From: Ferroplasma sp.
Lineage (GTDB): Archaea; Thermoplasmatota; Thermoplasmata; Thermoplasmatales; Thermoplasmataceae
DNA length: 64,000 nucleotides
Direction of reading: 5' to 3'
NCBI RefSeq assembly: GCF_031200575.1
Contig: NZ_CP133597.1
Span: 1,488,001-1,552,000 of the forward strand
Below, piece by piece: positions 63,532-64,000 of this stretch. Positions within the stretch are counted from its first letter, which is position 1, and every line of letters starts with the position of its first letter. The position numbers and the translations under genes are program-made. The notes under the pieces are model-generated. The model was not told the DNA's origin and made no database searches. It worked only from the letters and a program-made list of their open reading frames with translations.

Positions 63532-64000
63532 ATGAAAGGCATTAATATTGTTGTTGCTGTGAAGCAGGTTCCGGATGCCGATGATTTGAGAATTGACCCG
63601 GTAACCAATAACCTTGTCAGAGAGGGAGTACCCGCAATTATAAACCCTCCTGACCTGCATGCCATAGAAGAGGCACTCAGGATAAAAGAAAAATATGGCG
63701 GAACAGTTTCTATTGTTTCAATGGGCCCACCCAAGGGCGACCTTACATTAAGGGATGCCGTGGCAATGGGCGCAGATAACATATATCTCATAACAGACGC
63801 AGCAATGGTTGGATCAGATACATGGGCAACATCATACACCGTTTCAAGAGGAATAGACAAGATAGGGAAGCCAGATATAATATTATTCGGGAGGCGTGCC
63901 CTGGATGGGGAAACCCAGCAGGTTGGGCCGCAGACAGCTATGTGGCTGGGCATTCCGGAAATAGCATATACAGATAAAATACTGGATATAAATATGGAAA
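63532..64000 (+). CDS. etfB: Electron transfer flavoprotein beta subunit (partial, runs off the right edge)
   Basis: The ATG at 63532 starts MKGINIVVAVKQVPDA..., and the frame stays open to the window end, giving 156 residues. INIVVAVKQVPDADDLRID, NPPDLHAIEEALRIKE, VSIVSMGPPKGDLTLRDAVAMGAD, and LFGRRALDGETQQVGPQTA are classic EtfB (FixA) signatures. ETF carries electrons from acyl-CoA dehydrogenases such as that at 34565 to the quinone pool through an ETF:quinone oxidoreductase. The C-terminus and the expected etfA lie beyond the window. Confidence 0.93.
   Translation, partial: MKGINIVVAVKQVPDADDLRIDPVTNNLVREGVPAIINPPDLHAIEEALRIKEKYGGTVSIVSMGPPKGDLTLRDAVAMGADNIYLITDAAMVGSDTWATSYTVSRGIDKIGKPDIILFGRRALDGETQQVGPQTAMWLGIPEIAYTDKILDINME

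Noticed and set aside
1-64000. CRISPR array
   Set aside because: No series of evenly spaced direct repeats was seen at any scale, and no cas genes are encoded.

Overview
The window is archaeal and most resembles an acidophilic member of the Thermoplasmatales (Ferroplasma or Acidiplasma-like); the genus is an inference. Supporting signs are low GC content, a tricorn-interacting-factor type M1 aminopeptidase, a thermopsin-family acid protease, archaea-type information genes (Hel308, Trm5, TiaS, Elp3, Sua5, an AK6-type kinase), a tRNA-Gly without encoded CCA, and many genes with a TATA-like box about 25 bases before the start codon and no leader.

Layout. 1-14 kb: a TnpB transposase remnant, a Rieske protein, tRNA-Gly(GCC), a CTP-dependent lipid kinase-like membrane protein, a GNAT-sua5 pair, the tricorn-factor aminopeptidase, a glyA-CBS-tldD-tldE operon, a phospholipase D-like protein and small unknown genes. 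13.7-20.5 kb: a dipeptide/oligopeptide ABC operon (dppBCDF order, no binding protein, dppB frameshifted) ending in a PH-domain-like gene, an undetected-looking 55-residue Cys-rich protein, an SRPBCC protein and a membrane-anchored thermopsin. Thermopsin, Dpp and the M1 aminopeptidase form a plausible peptide-feeding chain in acid. 20.6-36.2 kb: carbon degradation and transport: enoyl-CoA hydratase, HpaB-type flavin monooxygenase, three AMP-forming acyl-CoA ligases, an AidB-like acyl-CoA dehydrogenase and three MFS carriers. Electrons from such dehydrogenases could pass to the ETF whose beta subunit begins at the right edge.

36.3-41.2 kb holds the most interesting block: a solitary D12-type adenine methylase, a DUF72 protein, and then a tightly coupled three-gene set made of a small two-helix pilin-like protein, a polytopic VirB6/CedA-like membrane protein and a VirB4/CedB-like ATPase. 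No relaxase, coupling protein or integrase is visible. It looks like a minimal Ced/Ted-type DNA-import apparatus in a Thermoplasmatales-like genome.

41.3-54.9 kb is mostly housekeeping: UPF0173 hydrolase, glycosyltransferase, Hel308, Trm5, UppS-TiaS-AK6 operon, a ParA-type ATPase with a small non-ParB partner, a Usp protein, class II aldolase and Elp3. 55-64 kb has a fourth acyl-CoA ligase and a DHA2 carrier (paralogues of the pair at 26-30 kb), purC, a phosphatase, a frameshifted cysteine synthase, citrate synthase with a CBS protein, an unknown membrane protein with a CPAC motif, and the start of etfB.

Three genes (dppB, the 55-kb acyl-CoA ligase and cysteine synthase) each need one single-base indel, always in a short homopolymer, to be restored. 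This could be sequence error or real decay and should be settled before treating them as lost functions.
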